From assembly GCF_021462225.1 (NCBI RefSeq), contig NC_061805.1:30273958-30337957 (forward strand): DNA of 64,000 nt, given 5' to 3'. Positions within the stretch are counted from its first letter, which is position 1. Each line of letters starts with the position of its first letter. This document shows positions 11,286-23,539 of this stretch, piece after piece. Position numbers and translations under genes: made by a program. The DNA is from Girardinichthys multiradiatus. Taxonomy: Eukaryota; Chordata; Actinopteri; Cyprinodontiformes; Goodeidae. The notes beneath the pieces are model-generated. The model was not told the DNA's origin. It ran no database searches and was given only the letters and a program-made list of their open reading frames with translations.

Positions 11286-11873
11286 CGTCGTACTCGTTGT
11301 CTTCCGCTTATCCGGGACCGGGTCGCGGGGGCAGCAGACTCAGCAGAGACACCCAGACATCCCTCTCCCCAGACACCTCCTCCAGCTCCTCCGGGTGGAG
11401 CCCAAGGCGGCCCCAGGCCAGCCGAGAGACATAGTCCCTCCAGCGTGTCCTGGGCCGTCCCCTGGGCCTCCTCCCAATATGACGTGCCTGGAACACCTCC
11501 CGAGGAAGGCGTCCAGGAGGCATCCGATATAGATGACCGAGCCATCTCAACTGGCTCCTCTCGATGTGGAGGAGCAGCGGCTCTACTCCGAGCCCCTCCC
11601 GGATGGCCGAGCTCCTCACCCTATCTCTAAGGGAGTGCCCGGCCACCCTACGGAGGAAGCTCATTTCAGCTGCTTGTATCCGGGATCTCATTCTTTCGGT
11701 CATGACCCAAAGTTCATGGCCATAGGTGAGGGTTGGAACATAGACCGACCGGTAAATCGAGAGCTTCGCATTTTGGCTCAGCGCCTCCATTACTGTGGCA
11801 GCTGCACTGATCCGTCTGTCGATCTCCCGCTCCATTCTTCCCTCAAGAGTACCCTTCAAAGTGCAGCATGGTG
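11286..11873 (-). mobile_element. 5'-truncated Rex3/RTE-type LINE, 3' end
   Basis: The minus-strand frame (within 11308-11928) encodes the C-terminal end of a fish RTE-type reverse transcriptase protein: IDRRISAAATVMEAL, SVYVPTLTYGHELWVMTER, IQAAEMSFLRRVAG and LRWLGHLYRMPPGRLP, then an Arg-rich GRRPRGRPRTRWRDYVSRLA. It reaches the natural 3' end near ccggataagcggaag. Perfect 27-bp direct repeats flank it (11259-11285 and 11874-11900, starting ccaagtgccttgcactgcaa), a clear target-site duplication. The frame through the LINE is open, so the insertion is fairly young. It lies within an older hAT remnant. Confidence 0.85.
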
Positions 11874-11938
11874 CCAAGTGCCTTGCACTGCAACTGTTAT
11901 AATAAAATAAAACAACCTTGAATTGCACGTCTCATTGA

Positions 11939-12009
11939 GACAAACATTTAGCATGTAAAGGCATGTTTGTGACGGTCTCAAACATGCCCTTACATGCTAA
12001 ATGTTTGTC
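11939..12009. repeat. 31-bp near-perfect inverted repeat (hairpin)
   Basis: Arms 11939-11969 and 11979-12009, beginning gacaaacatttagcatgtaa, pair with one mismatch around a 9-base loop (tgacggtct). Confidence 0.9.
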
Positions 12010-12484
12010 ATTCCACGCTATATTACGTCAGGTAGGGTCAATTTAATTTAATACATTTTGGTTACTTTCTGCCTCGAGTTGTAGCAAATGTTCATCTTTG
12101 AAATTAATGTTAGAGATATGAAAATTCTGTTGGCTAATTACAGAGCCCAGCATTAACCAAAATGATATAAATAAATAAGTGAATTTGTAACTGTTTTGTT
12201 GCAAAGCATGACCTTATGGTGTTATTAGATCTCATGTTTGTTGAATTAAGATCAAATAATTATTATGTGAGCATAGCAAGCATAATAGCAAGAAAGCTAA
12301 CAAACATAAACATTATACTACCAACATTAGCCATTCATGACATGGACACCGTAATCATACAGAGGAAACATAGTCGCATACCTTTATCCTTTGCTCGTTT
12401 CTCCTCTTCTTCTTTTCTTTTTTTTCTGAATTGGGCACCTGATGGCTTTGACCATTCTTGGTCCATTTCTGCATTTATTTGGCA
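12010..12484. other. Non-coding AT-rich stretch
   Basis: No gene or known element recognised. Confidence 0.4.
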
Positions 12485-12486
12485 CT

Positions 12487-13961
12487 CAAGTCAAGTCAAG
12501 TGAAGTCAAGTCAAGTTTATTTATTTAGCGCTTTTCAGCAACAAGGCACTCAAGGCACTGTACATGAGGAAAAACATTACAATGATACAGAAAATCCATC
12601 AAAAGAAAAACAAATCAAATGACATTAATAATCATTGGGGGTTTACTGGTAAGAACTGGTTCTAATCCAATCTTTCTAATAATCTAAAAATCTATGAATC
12701 CCTCTAAGCTGGATCACTGGTATAAAACAGTTACAGTCCAAACTTTCAAATACTAATAATGTTTGGCTTTTACTGGTATGAAATAGATGTAATACAATCC
12801 TTCTAAGAAATCTAAAAGTCAATGAATCCTTCTAAGCAATCTAAAAGTCTATTGTAAAGGAAAGCATCTTGTGCTGAAACTAAAGAAGCTGGGTCATTGG
12901 TGTAAAAACAGCTTTAGTCCAAATGTTTAAATACTAATAATATTTGGCTTTCACCGGTAATCCTCCTGTGAAATCTGAAAATCTATGAAAAGTAATGAAA
13001 TCACACATTTAGGTAAAGTAGGATAGGAGGGGAACAATATCATATTTCAGACTCTATTCTTAGCAGAATACAGTCTGAAGTAGTACAAAAAAATCACAGC
13101 AGGGGTAAGCAACACACACATAGGTAAACATTTAGCAAGGGTACAGTGGAATCTTGAGGGTGCAAATATATAAGTCTGAGTGGGTTTGCAAGAATTAGAC
13201 TGTCAACACTGATAGAAGCACCATTGTCCTTGAGAAGAGAGGTGAAAGTTTTATCAATCGGCCGCATAGTCCTATCAGCAAACAGCTGGTAGGGGAGTGC
13301 TGGGGAAGAGCGTCATGTTTATATAACATCCAGGAGATATTTTGTTGATGGCCAGTTAGCAGAAGTTGCCAAGGCTACATTGGGGCACCAAATTTAGAAA
13401 AACAACAAAAGTTGTGGTTCAGGCAGTTGTGAATTTCAAACTACCTTAAGAGTTTTACTGGTATGTCTCAATTGCGAATCCAAATAGCCACATTTCTGGT
13501 ACTTTCCGCAGATCTCGAGCGTGCAACTTCTCCAAGATTATATCCTATAACCTCTGAGTCCAACCGCTGCCAGGCTGCGATTCTAGAATCATGTTTAGCT
13601 TGTGATTCTGCTCTCTTAACATTTCAGTCTGAGTGTTGATCACTCTACAGACTCCATCCAACATCGCAGGCAGCTTTGGAACGCTTTGAACAGCCGCCCA
13701 CATTTTGCGAATCACTCAATAAGCCAGGTAACCACCTACTCCAAAAAGGTAAAATCCTGTTATCAAAAGTCCAAATATGTACACATCTTCTAGGTCCTCG
13801 ACCGACATCGTAGTCAGACACACAATCTTCCACTGCTGCCAAGAATCCATTGTGTATCCAGAGAAGAACGTCCCATCGGGACAAAAGGGTTCTCCTTTAC
13901 CCTCTCTTCCCGTCGAACAAATTGTATCAATTACGTTGAGAGACCAGCTGACCAAATCCAT
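12487..13961 (-). mobile_element. Retroposon-like unit with CTTGA tail and membrane-protein ORF
   Basis: Read on the minus strand, the unit begins near the ORF start at 13961 (possibly up to 14210), carries a ~138-codon ORF, then about 1 kb of 3' sequence. That sequence holds internal near-repeats (ctaataat.tttggctttt, atgaatccttctaag) and ends gcgctaaataaataaacttg followed by a (CTTGA)n-like tail at about 12487-12520. An AT-rich polyadenylation-like end plus simple tail fits target-primed retroposition. I could not identify the 5' end, a target duplication or a reverse transcriptase, so the unit and its class are inferred. Confidence 0.45.
13545..13961 (-). pseudogene. Small single-pass membrane protein ORF with one premature stop
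   Basis: ATG at 13961. The frame is open for 81 codons, has TGA at codon 82 and continues in the same frame to TAG at 13545-13547, 138 positions in all. The N-terminal part has Cys residues (DTICSTG, PFCPDG, KIVCL). Residues 60-81 form one strong hydrophobic helix (VYIFGLLITGF then LFGVGGYLA). After the stop comes a basic segment RKMWAAVQSVPKLPAM and an amphipathic INTQTEMLREQNHKLNMIL that could be a short coiled coil. The TGA is consistent with CGA-to-TGA decay. The family is not recognised; I infer a protein accessory to a mobile element because it lies 5' of a retroposon-like tail. Overlapping ORFs at 13777-14205 (plus) and 13645-13884 (minus) are shadows. Confidence 0.5.
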
Positions 13962-14210
13962 GATTTACAAGTTTGAAGGATATGCAAAGCGAGGCTTTGA
14001 GAAAAACACAGACAAAAAGCAGAAGCATGGATCAGCAGGGAGGGAGGGAGGGAGAGAAATCGCGTGTGTCTTCCACCAAGAGCAAGAGAAAAGCCTCGGC
14101 ACTCAACAGATTTCCATCCCCCACCATGTCACTCACAAACAGAAGTCAAGACTAAACCAATTCATCTGTGACCTCATAATCGCTTTGTATCACTTATTTT
14201 TATAAGCCAT

Positions 14211-16320
14211 TCACACAATTCAGAAAAATTTGCAGGAATTATAGGCATGTTTAATATTATGAATGAGATGTGTGTTTTCTTTAAGAAAGTCAAGGTGTGA
14301 CTGACTTTAGCCCACTAATTCTGTCAGACCATTGCTGTAGGGTGGATCCTCTACTCCGCATCCCCTTGTCCGTTGAATTTGAGAGACCCAGAGGTGAACT
14401 GGCCCCTCCCCTTACAATAAGTCTATAGCCTGTCAGCGTCTGTGCAATGCACCACAGCGGCATCTTCTTACAGCAAGCAGGGGTGCCTTAAGCTGCAAGG
14501 GACGCCACGCCAGTTTGCCAATTCCTCGTCCATACAGGGATATGATAGATAATGGAAAACCGCTTTTGCAGCACAAATAATTTTTAAAATTGTTTTTTCC
14601 CCCGTGCCAGAAACAGCCACTGCCCTTGACCTATCTATTGCATTCTTTGGTCTTCATTATGCTTTTTGTGCTCTGGTGTTTTCTCAGTTAGCTCCTGTGT
14701 TCTTGCTGTAAGCTTTCTTAAACTATTTTTGTTTTGCTTAATATGATGTTTTTTGTCTCCACATAGCAGAATCCAGGTCAAGGTACAGTAACACAAAAAG
14801 CTCATAAATACTAAAAACAAAAAAAGAAATGCTGGTACCTTGAGTGCACTTTAAACCTGTAAAGTCAGTTCTAATTGTGCTATTATTCCCACCAAATGTG
14901 TGTGCTAAATCTTTAAAACTAGAATAAAACTCCAACCTTTGAATACCCAGTCTATGGATAAGGAGCCTTTCAGTTTGAATATCTTAGACATCCACATTTA
15001 TTTGTTTTTTCCTGTTTGAATACAATTTTGCTGAGGCTTTATATTGGAAGATTTTCCACATACAAACAGATGAAAAAAAATAAGGAGATGGCAAAATCAG
15101 CAGACACAAAAGAACCTAACTACAGTCGCACGCTGGTAAACTGACTGACTCACAGGATCAGTATAATTTCATGTTATTTCTCTCTGTATTCTTTACTGCT
15201 GCAAGCAAATAAAAGGCTTGGGAAAGAAAAAGAGTGACAGAAGAAGAAAAGCATAAAGTGTCTATTGAATATGACAACACCACTAATCTGCCCTCCAGTT
15301 TCTCTTCAAGTCTCACTTTTCTATCCATCACATTGCATGTCTTAATTGTTCTCCAGAGCATGGTAGGAGTGATATTGTCTGAACAATGGAGGTGGAGATG
15401 TCACTAAGCACTTCTCATTCAGGTACTTAATTGTGCGTGAATGCATATGTGTAGATGGTTGTGCATTCATGCAAACAAACCAACCGAGGACATATGCTAA
15501 ATACAAATTCTGTAACATTAAATCACTGCATGTGTTTTTAATCAATGCAGCTGGAGCAAGTTTCTTTCAATGCTGGAGATGTATATAGAGTGTGTTTGTG
15601 TGAGACTGAGCCTGTATCCTCACGGGCACTCACATCATCATCATTACCCTGACAGCTGACAGGAAAATCCATATCAAAGCTATAAGTCCATTTTCCTGTT
15701 TTTGTTCCTCTCTTTCACTCCGCTCCCTTCTCCAATAAATAGAGGCCACGCCATGACATGCTATTAGCCATCCATAGATATATCATAAAAATGCAATGCA
15801 ACACGGAGAGGAAAAGTCAATAAGTGACAAACCCGTGGGCTGCTGCCAATTTTGCTACGGCACTTACTTGGACAGTATTTTGCCCCTGGCATTACTTCAT
15901 GTGCAACTGTTAGACTCCATGACTTACCTTTTTTTGCCATCTTTTCTTCCAACTCACTTTAGTTCTTTCTCCCTATAATTCAATCATCCTGATTTATTTT
16001 TGCATCAACTTGTCTTGCTCTTTGTCTATGTCTCTCAGATTCCATAATAAATCCTGGGTTCATATAATTTCAATCTCAGTTTGATTCAAGCTCTAAGGTT
16101 TGTACATTCTGTTCCTAATAGGATGAATAACCACTAATATACACAAGGGGTTTCCAAAGTGTGACCCCGGAGCCCGCTCTCCTGATTTGCTTAGTCTACA
16201 TTTATTCTTCAATTCAGAAATCAGTTCAATTTTTATTTTCCGCCTCCTTAGAGAAAGGATTATATTTTGGGGATTTTTATTGTTATTTGGCCATCAACAT
16301 TATTGAGGTTTTCCTTGCCT
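14211..16320. other. Non-coding stretch
   Basis: No exon, RNA gene or recognised transposon. ORFs are short and unrelated to known motifs. Confidence 0.4.
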
Positions 16321-17200
16321 GTGTTAATCCTGGTGATGTCAGGTTTTGCGTTTTAGGATTTGAACCAAACAGTGGACAGGCACTTGGGAACAGAAATAAA
16401 CAGAAATGAGGAAATGCAGCACAGGAAAAACAGACAGAGAGATGAATGAATGGCGCGTCAGGCATGGAGAAGTGTAACAGAAGAAACCAGCGAAGAACAA
16501 TGACATCTAGACAACTTATATACAGGGGGAAGAGATGAGAAAGGCATGGCACAACATCTGAAAGTAATCAGGTAGAAATGGGAAACAGCTGAGACCAATA
16601 AAGCCAGGGATAACTTAGGGGAGGAGGGTAATGAGGGTCTGAACAGAGAGAAAACAGGAAACATCTAACAGAAAAAATACAAAATGTACATATAAACTAG
16701 AATGAAATAAGAACCAAATCCACAAACCCATGAACTAAAATGGCAGCAGCTAGAGAACATAAACATAAAAAAAGAAATCCAAAAAGCTCAAACCTAACAC
16801 TAACGGATCATGACAGGTGAAGTAAAGTAAGGAAAAATACAAAACTTACAGGAAGACACAAGGAGAACAGGAATGGGAGCACAAGAAGAGCGGGATTAGG
16901 AGAACAGGCAGAACAACAGGCATGGAAACGAGGAATAATGGGAAAATCCAGCGGAGAACAAAGAAAATAATTCAACTTTTGTATACTGAGGGAGTGGTGG
17001 AGAATGACATTAAATACCAGTGCATTAATCAGGAGATAAATTGGAGCAGCTCATGGCAGACGGAAAGCAGGGAAGCTGAGAGAGAGTGGCTAATTAACAT
17101 GAGAATCTGAACAAAGGAGGAAACACTAATCCAAGGAGAAAAAACAAATACTAACCTAAGGGGAAAAAACTACAATACACAGGGAACAAACTTAAACATA

Positions 17201-18446
17201 CAGGGGTTGGACAATGAAACTGAAACACCTGGTTTTAGACCACAATAATTTATTAGTATGGTGTAGGGCCTCCTTTTGCGGCCAATACAGCGTCAATTTG
17301 TCTTGGGAATGACATATACAAGTCCTGCACAGTGGTCAGATGGATTTTAAGCCATTCTTCTTGCAGGATAGTGGCCAGGTCACTACGTGATACTGGTGGA
17401 GGAAAACGTTTCCTGACTCGCTCCTCCAAAACACCCCAAAGTGGCTCAATAATATTTAGATCTGGTGACTGTGCAGGCCATGGGAGATGTTCAACTTCAC
17501 TTTCATGTTCATCAAACCAATCTTTCACCAGTCTTCTGTGTATTGGTGCACCGCCTTCAGGATACAATGTTTGAACCATTGGATGCACATGGTCCTCAAG
17601 AATGGTTTGGTAGTCCTTGGCAGTGACGTGCCCATCTAGCACAAGTATTGGGCCAAGGGAATGCCATGATATGGCAGCCCAAACCATCACTGATCCACCC
17701 CCATGTTTCACTCTGGGCATGCAACAGTCTGGGTGGTATGCTTCTTTGGGGCTTCTCCACACCGTAATTCTCCCGGATGTGGGGAAAACAGTAAAGGTGG
17801 ACTCATCAGAGAACAACACAAGTTTCACATTGTCCACAGCCCAAGATTTGCACTCCTTGCACCATTGAAACCAACGTTTGGCATTGGCATGAGTGACCAA
17901 AGGTTTGGCTATAGCAGCCCGGCCGTGTATATTGACCCTGTGGAGCTCCCGACGGAGAGTTCTGGTGGAAACAGGAGAGTTGAGGTGCACATTTAATTCT
18001 GCCGTGATTTAGGCAGCCGTGGTTTTATGTTTTTTGGATACAATCCGGGTTAGCACCCAAACATCCCTTTAAGACAGCTTCCTCTTGCGTCCACAGTTAA
18101 TCCTGTTGGATGTGGTTCGTCCTTCTTGGTTGTATGCTGACATTACCCTGGATACCGTGGCTCTTGATACATCACAAAGACTTGCTGTCTTGGTCACAGA
18201 TACACCAGCAAGACGTGCACCAACAAATTGTCTTCTTTTGAACTCTGGTATGTCACCCATAATGTTGTGTGCATTTCAATATTTTGAGCAAAACTGTGCT
18301 CTTACCCTGCTAATTGAACCTTCACACTCTGCTCTTACTGGTGCAATGTGCAATCAATGAAGACTGGCTACCAGGCTGGTCCAATTTAGCCTTGAAACCT
18401 CCCACACTAAAATGACAGGTGTTTCAGTTTCATTGTCCAACCCCTG
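17201..18446 (-). mobile_element. Tc1/mariner DD36E element, dead copy
   Basis: Bounded by TA at 17199-17200 and 18447-18448 and by 31-bp inverted ends starting CAGGGGTTGGACAATGAAAC. Length 1,246 bp, 24 bp shorter than the intact relative at 61450-62719. The terminal repeats, size and catalytic spacing of the relative fit the DD36E (Incomer-like) group. Confidence 0.92.
17253..18260 (-). pseudogene. DD36E transposase pseudogene
   Basis: Starts MGDIPEFKRRQFVGARLAG, a helix-turn-helix beginning as in the intact copy. It is broken by a Glu-to-stop change just after RKRKLS (18069-18071) and a Gln-to-stop change near 18011, both visible against the relative. After the second stop the frame is open to 17253 and retains SDESTFTVF (first Asp) and SPDLNIIEPLW (Glu). 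In-frame deletions totalling 24 bp around 17535-17555 remove the segment with the second catalytic Asp (relative: GGAVYQDDNAPIH; here GGAPIH). It is therefore catalytically dead three times over. Confidence 0.92.
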
Positions 18447-18612
18447 TATATACCATAACATAAAGAAATGAACTACTAACACGAGAACTAACTGACACTA
18501 ATGAAGACAGAGAAATGAATAAAGTATTACAAGAATAAGTAACACAATGGACAACAGAGAATGATGAAAACAAACACAAATGAAAACCAAAACCAAAGGA
18601 TCATGACAGTTG

Positions 18613-20799
18613 CGGGTCATAGATTTAATCCTTGAGAGATTATACTAAACCTCCTCATAAATAATGTCAAATAAAAATTATGATACATTTATAAGAGCAA
18701 AAGCAGTATCAAAAGTAGAAAGATAGTATAGAAATGTTGAACCAAATTGCCAACATCTAGTGAACATGAAACCTAAAGACTGCAGGAGAGTTTAACATTT
18801 TCATACATTTTTATAAGGGCTGCCAATAAATGTGGAAGGTGTTGTATTTCTGATACACTACAAAGGTTTCCTAAGTTACATAAGAAAAAATAAATTATCC
18901 ATAAAATATTTTGTTGGCCCAGCCCCGATTCATTACATTCCTTGAACATAAATGTTGGATGATGAAAAAAACATCAGGAAATTGTGTTTTTAGGGAGTTT
19001 TTTTAGTGTCAATGGGGTTCAAATCATTACTTTTACTTATTTTTTTAACAGCAGATTATGTTAATGCTATCAGATAAATCATATTTTCTAACAGTTTTAA
19101 CTCAAAGCTAACAGAGAATCAAGTCAGTGTATGACTTTAACAAGCAACCACAAGAGTTTCCAAGTTGATAACAAAAATATGTCCAACAGCAAACTGGCTC
19201 CCTCCCTCTTCTGTTGGTGTTTAATCTTATTTTGTCTCCGCTGGCATAAAGAAAAAATCCTGCTTCCAATCACTGTGGGTGGCACATGTAATAAAAGCCA
19301 AGTTTAATATTGTCTGCCTCATTCTATTAAGCCAGTTACACAGAAGAAGTGGTATTTATTGTCAGTGTACCAGATATTAGTGCAAATAAATTGAAATGTG
19401 TTTGACTGGCAGAGACATTATTGCTTGGTTATATCAGTTTCATACGTAAGTCTTACACGAAGCCAACAGACCAGCTCAAGCTGCAATCTTATAATGTCAA
19501 ATATTTAGTTATAGAAGTATAGAAACAAAACTAAAAATAGATTTACTAATACGCTGAGGTTATGAAAAAATTCATAAAGTATTATTATTATTGAACTTTT
19601 TTTTAAACTTACAGTGTTTTTGGTAGTTGCTACCAGAAAATATGAGAAAGGTTAAATATTAATTTAGTTATGCTAAAGAAACCCTTTATAAGGAGAAAAC
19701 CAGCAGTTTTAAAAGTGTTTATTGTTATTTAGATGTGTGCTGCCATCAACAGAAAGCTGGTTCTGAACTTCATTGTATTAACCCCCTTGTAGGAGTTGCC
19801 AAATGATCTATTCTTTACAAAGGAGTAAATAAAGCTCGTCAGATGGTCCAACCATTCTCAGAGGGTTCTGACTCATTCAGTCTTTATCTACAACTCTCTC
19901 CTGAGCTGAAGGCTGAGGTCCAGTGGTCATCTCATTGCCCTCTCATTCAGATTCTAGCTGCCCCTGTCTCTTCTTCACTTATGGAATGTTTAGATCCACC
20001 TAATCAATTTTGTGCATCCTCCTGGTGACTAGAAGATGACATTTGGGTGTTTACAGCAAAGGATTTATGGGGGTTTCTTGGGATTTCTAATGACTCAAGA
20101 AAGTGAAATGGCTCTGTCGTTCACACTCAGCATTAGGGTCATAATGTTCTTCTTTTCTTTGTATAAGCTTCCAAACTCTGAAGTCAGTGTGAAAGCTAAG
20201 ATAGTTTGTTCCACAGTCAAGATGCAACTGTCTGGAAAGAGCAATCCCCTCAAGTTTTATATCATTCCTTTGGACTATGAGTCGATTTTGGTTTCAGGAT
20301 TTTAAAAAGAATCATAACATGAAAAGGCAACCAGTGTTAAGGAATTTAAACAGCAGTGATGTGCGCTCCTCTATATGTTCAACTTAAGAGTCTTCCTGCA
20401 GAGTTTTGGACCACTTAAGGTGATCAAGAACCTTTTCTTGATCTATGTAAAAAGTGTCTTACGATAGTCTAGACGAGAGGAAATAAATGCATAAATAAAA
20501 TTTTTGGGGCAACCCAAGTTGTTTCTAAATGTTCTCTGAAAATTAATGGCTGAAAATGAACAGCTGGAGTTTTAGTCTCGCGAGCACTAGCACCAGTTTA
20601 GTAGCAGAACTGGTTTAATGTAAAAAAAAAACTGTGTTTGACCTTAAATAGCTTGTTGTTTACTCTGTTTTCAATTTGACATGGTGAAACTATGATCCGT
20701 AGGTGAAGGCTTAATATAAAAACACCAATTATTAGTTGTCTTTCACTCACTGAAAAAGAAACCTGGTCACAGTACCCAGCAAACTAGCTCCCCAAGGGG
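18613..20799. other. Non-coding AT-rich stretch
   Basis: No supported gene. The 61- and 89-codon ORFs near 19843-20305 show no recognisable motif. Confidence 0.4.
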
Positions 20800-23030
20800 G
20801 TAAACTGTCACAGAAAATGGCATTCAACAGGTAAGGTCTATATTTGTAAAGAACACAGAATAAACATCCTGTCAATTTAAGAGACATGGAGTTTTGACGA
20901 AAATTCAACTTGGAAGACTCACCTCCACTTCCAGCTCCGTCTAATTACTCCACCACGTTCTCCGCTCCAACCAATGAGCTCCTGATCTACATTCCTCTTC
21001 AGCCAATCATCCCTCCAGGCTTTGCATTAAAAGACCTTCATATGCAGAATCTCCTGATCTTCAGCTGAGCCTCGACGTTCAGCTGCGACATGTCTGACTA
21101 GTTTCTGGCGACTTGGTGGTTCCTCGCACTGTTTCATGACGAATCCCGCCCTCCATCCTCCTCCTGTGCTCGTAAGAGCGTTCGACTCCTGCCTTGATGG
21201 CCCCTTTTCCCTTGTCTCAGCTCCAGGCAAGTGGAAGGTGCCTTAAGAACTCCTCCAATCCTCCTACTAAGCGTCACCGAGGTTGCCCTGCCTCCACCCC
21301 GGCTCCTGCCGCCGCGTCACCCGGCCCGGTTTCTGCAGCGGTTCTCCTTTGACTTCATCTCTCAAACCGATCTTCCCGCTCCCCAGGCTTCGACGTCTTC
21401 TTCTACTCTGGTCATCCCACAATCTTCCCTGCTTCATTCATCTCGTCCATGGACTCTCTCCAGAGTTTCATAACATCTTTTACTCAGCTTCTCTGGGAGT
21501 TCGCCTCCAATTCTGCCACATCAGCACTTACTCAACTACTGACGGTCAGATTATATTTTCCCCTTTCGCCAAGGAGGCCAGAGGACAAAGATTGACCGCT
21601 CTTCCTGGAGTTAACTGCAGTTGCGCAGTAACTCCCCCCCTTTCTCACTCTCTGCCCCAGAAGGAAGACTCCACCAAGTAATTCCGTTTCGTTTATTATT
21701 TTGTTCCTATTAAAGTAGTCTGGGCAAGGTAGAGATAGGATTTAGTGCGATTTAGAATTGCCACTTATAGTCTAATGTGTTCTGAATTGTATGTGCATGC
21801 CATTGTTTTTTGAAACTTGATTGCTGTTGATTTCTGAGGCTGCCGAGTCTCACCAGTTGTGTTTTTACTGTCTGGACACCTGAAAGTGGGTGCGCTGTGA
21901 AACTGGACTGCTATAATAACCTTATGGTGAAAATCAACCATTTTCTTTGTCTTCAACTTCATGCTTTACTAGCTTGCCGCCAAAGGTTTTATTATCCTTT
22001 GTCCTCTGGGTTTACAACTTTGCTTGGGGAAGTTTTATGACTGGTTGTGTCCCACTGACCTACACCTGCTTGCCATAACTGCTGGTTGGATTTTCATACA
22101 CACTCCATGTTGTTTTGTTCTGTTTTGTTTTATTTTGTTTAGTTAGATATTTTACCCTTTTTGTATAGAACTTTGCATGTTTGATTAGGTGAAGATTATT
22201 GAATCGGAAGAGCGAATTGTATCAGGCCTGTTGATTTAATAAATATTCACGTAGATAAAGCGAAGGCGTGTGTTTATTTTGTGCAAGAGTGATTTGTCAG
22301 TCAAAATAAGGTTAAAATTCCCCACGTTTCAGGAGAAACGGTTGATTAAACAGTGACATCTAATAATAATCAACTATTATTAGTATATTTTTTACCCAAA
22401 GACAAAACAAAACAAATTCAAACCTCTGCACTCAGTTCTATTTTTTTTTTTTTTTTAATCGGTGAAGCTTTGGCTATTACTGAGAATTTAATAATTGTAA
22501 TTATCAAGGACTTTGAGCCACAATTACAACAACAGAGGACATCTCTGATTTCAATTCATACATGAGGATTTTTGGTTAAGAAATTAATGTTCTCAAATTA
22601 TGATTTTTAATTATAAGTCTTGATAAATATTAGTCAGTCAGTCATTTTCTACCACTTATTCCATAGTGGGTTGCGGGGAAGCTGGTGCCTATCTCCAGCA
22701 GTCTATGGGCGGGAGGCGGGGTACACCCTGGACAGGTCGCCAGTCCATCACAGGGCAACACACAAACAACACACTCATTCATACACCTAAGGGCAATTTA
22801 GAGTGACCAATTAACCTAACAGGCATGTCTTTGGACTGTGGGAGGAAGCCGGAGTACCCAGTGAGAACCCACGCATGCACAGGGAGTACATGCAAACTCC
22901 ATGCAGAAAGACCCCAGGCCAGTAATTGAACCCAGGACCTTCTTGCTGCAAGGCAACAGTGCTACCAACTGCGCCACCATGCAGCCCTTGATAAATATTA
23001 ATTAATCAATAATCATAATCCCAACAATTG
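20800..23030 (+). repeat. LTR-like block, 5' side of LTR retroelement
   Basis: Three segments recur in the 3' block: ctttgc.ttaaaaga with cagaatctcctgatcttcag (21022-21060; repeated at 26946-26999), ctactgacggtcaga...aagtaattccgttt (21536-21687; at 26624-26775), and cataactgctggt..gattttcatacac...ttaggtgaag (22075-22194; at 26825-26943). AATAAATATTCACG near 22238 could be a polyadenylation signal. The block probably ends ataatcccaaca at about 23028, followed by ttggcgttcc, a possible primer-binding start. A SINE is inserted at 22633-22986. LTR limits are estimates. Confidence 0.5.
22633..22986 (-). mobile_element. tRNA-derived SINE, full-length-looking, with 14-bp TSD
   Basis: Reads on the minus strand from gggctgcatggtggcgcagt (A-box region) through ctgggttcaattac (B box), then catggagtttgcatgt, tcctcccacagtccaaag, ccctgtgatggactgg and tggagataggcaccagc to a gactgactgac tail. 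Direct repeats cttgataaatatta at 22619-22632 and 22987-23000 are a 14-bp target duplication. Relatives: 33640-33810 and 57850-58230. Confidence 0.85.
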
Positions 23031-23539
23031 GCGTTCCTTGACGGGCCTTAAAAGGACAGACATCACATCACTGTTGCACAGAATTAAACAATTGTGATAT
23101 CCGTTGAACCTAGAAATTTTATTATGAGATTTTTGAGTTTTGCAGAAAGCGTTTGTAATCTAGGGGATATCTTGACTAGAATTTGATCAGTTCTGCTGCA
23201 GAGGATAAAATAATCTTTCAGAAGTGTTTTTGAGGATGCAAGGTGGAGTTTGGTATAGCTGTGGTGTGAAACTTAAAGTGTGGAGGGTGGGGGGGCAAAA
23301 GAAACCCACCTCACAGGTTGAAATCTTTCAAGGTGAGCCATACCTGCAATAACCTGAGAGAACCTGCAGGTCAGATCTGGAGGATGTAGAAGCTGCTCTC
23401 CAGAGATTACCTTTCCAGGCTCATGGGGTTCTCCATACATCCACTGAGTCCAGAACAGGTGTAAATAGTCAGAATAGGTTCAGTAGTGCGGTGCCCCACC
23501 CCACTGTAATCAGCAGCCATGAACAATAGCTGGCTGTGG

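Larger units (their letters stand above)
16321..18612. repeat. Purine-rich repeat interrupted by a Tc1 element
   Basis: Purine-rich, A-rich sequence on the plus strand. The word ggatcatgacag occurs at 16805-16816 and again at 18598-18609, suggesting ends of one repeat family. The DD36E element at 17201-18446 is inserted within it. The family is unidentified. Confidence 0.35.

Noticed and set aside
11146..11910. Three plus-strand ORFs of 120-128 codons rich in Pro/Arg
   Set aside because: They are antisense to the GC-rich Rex3-type LINE coding region.
13777..14205. 142-codon plus-strand ORF
   Set aside because: It overlaps the minus-strand membrane-protein frame antisense and runs into a GGGA simple repeat.
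17332..17996. Plus-strand ORFs of 80-97 codons, also at 61527-62269
   Set aside because: They are antisense shadows of the DD36E transposases.
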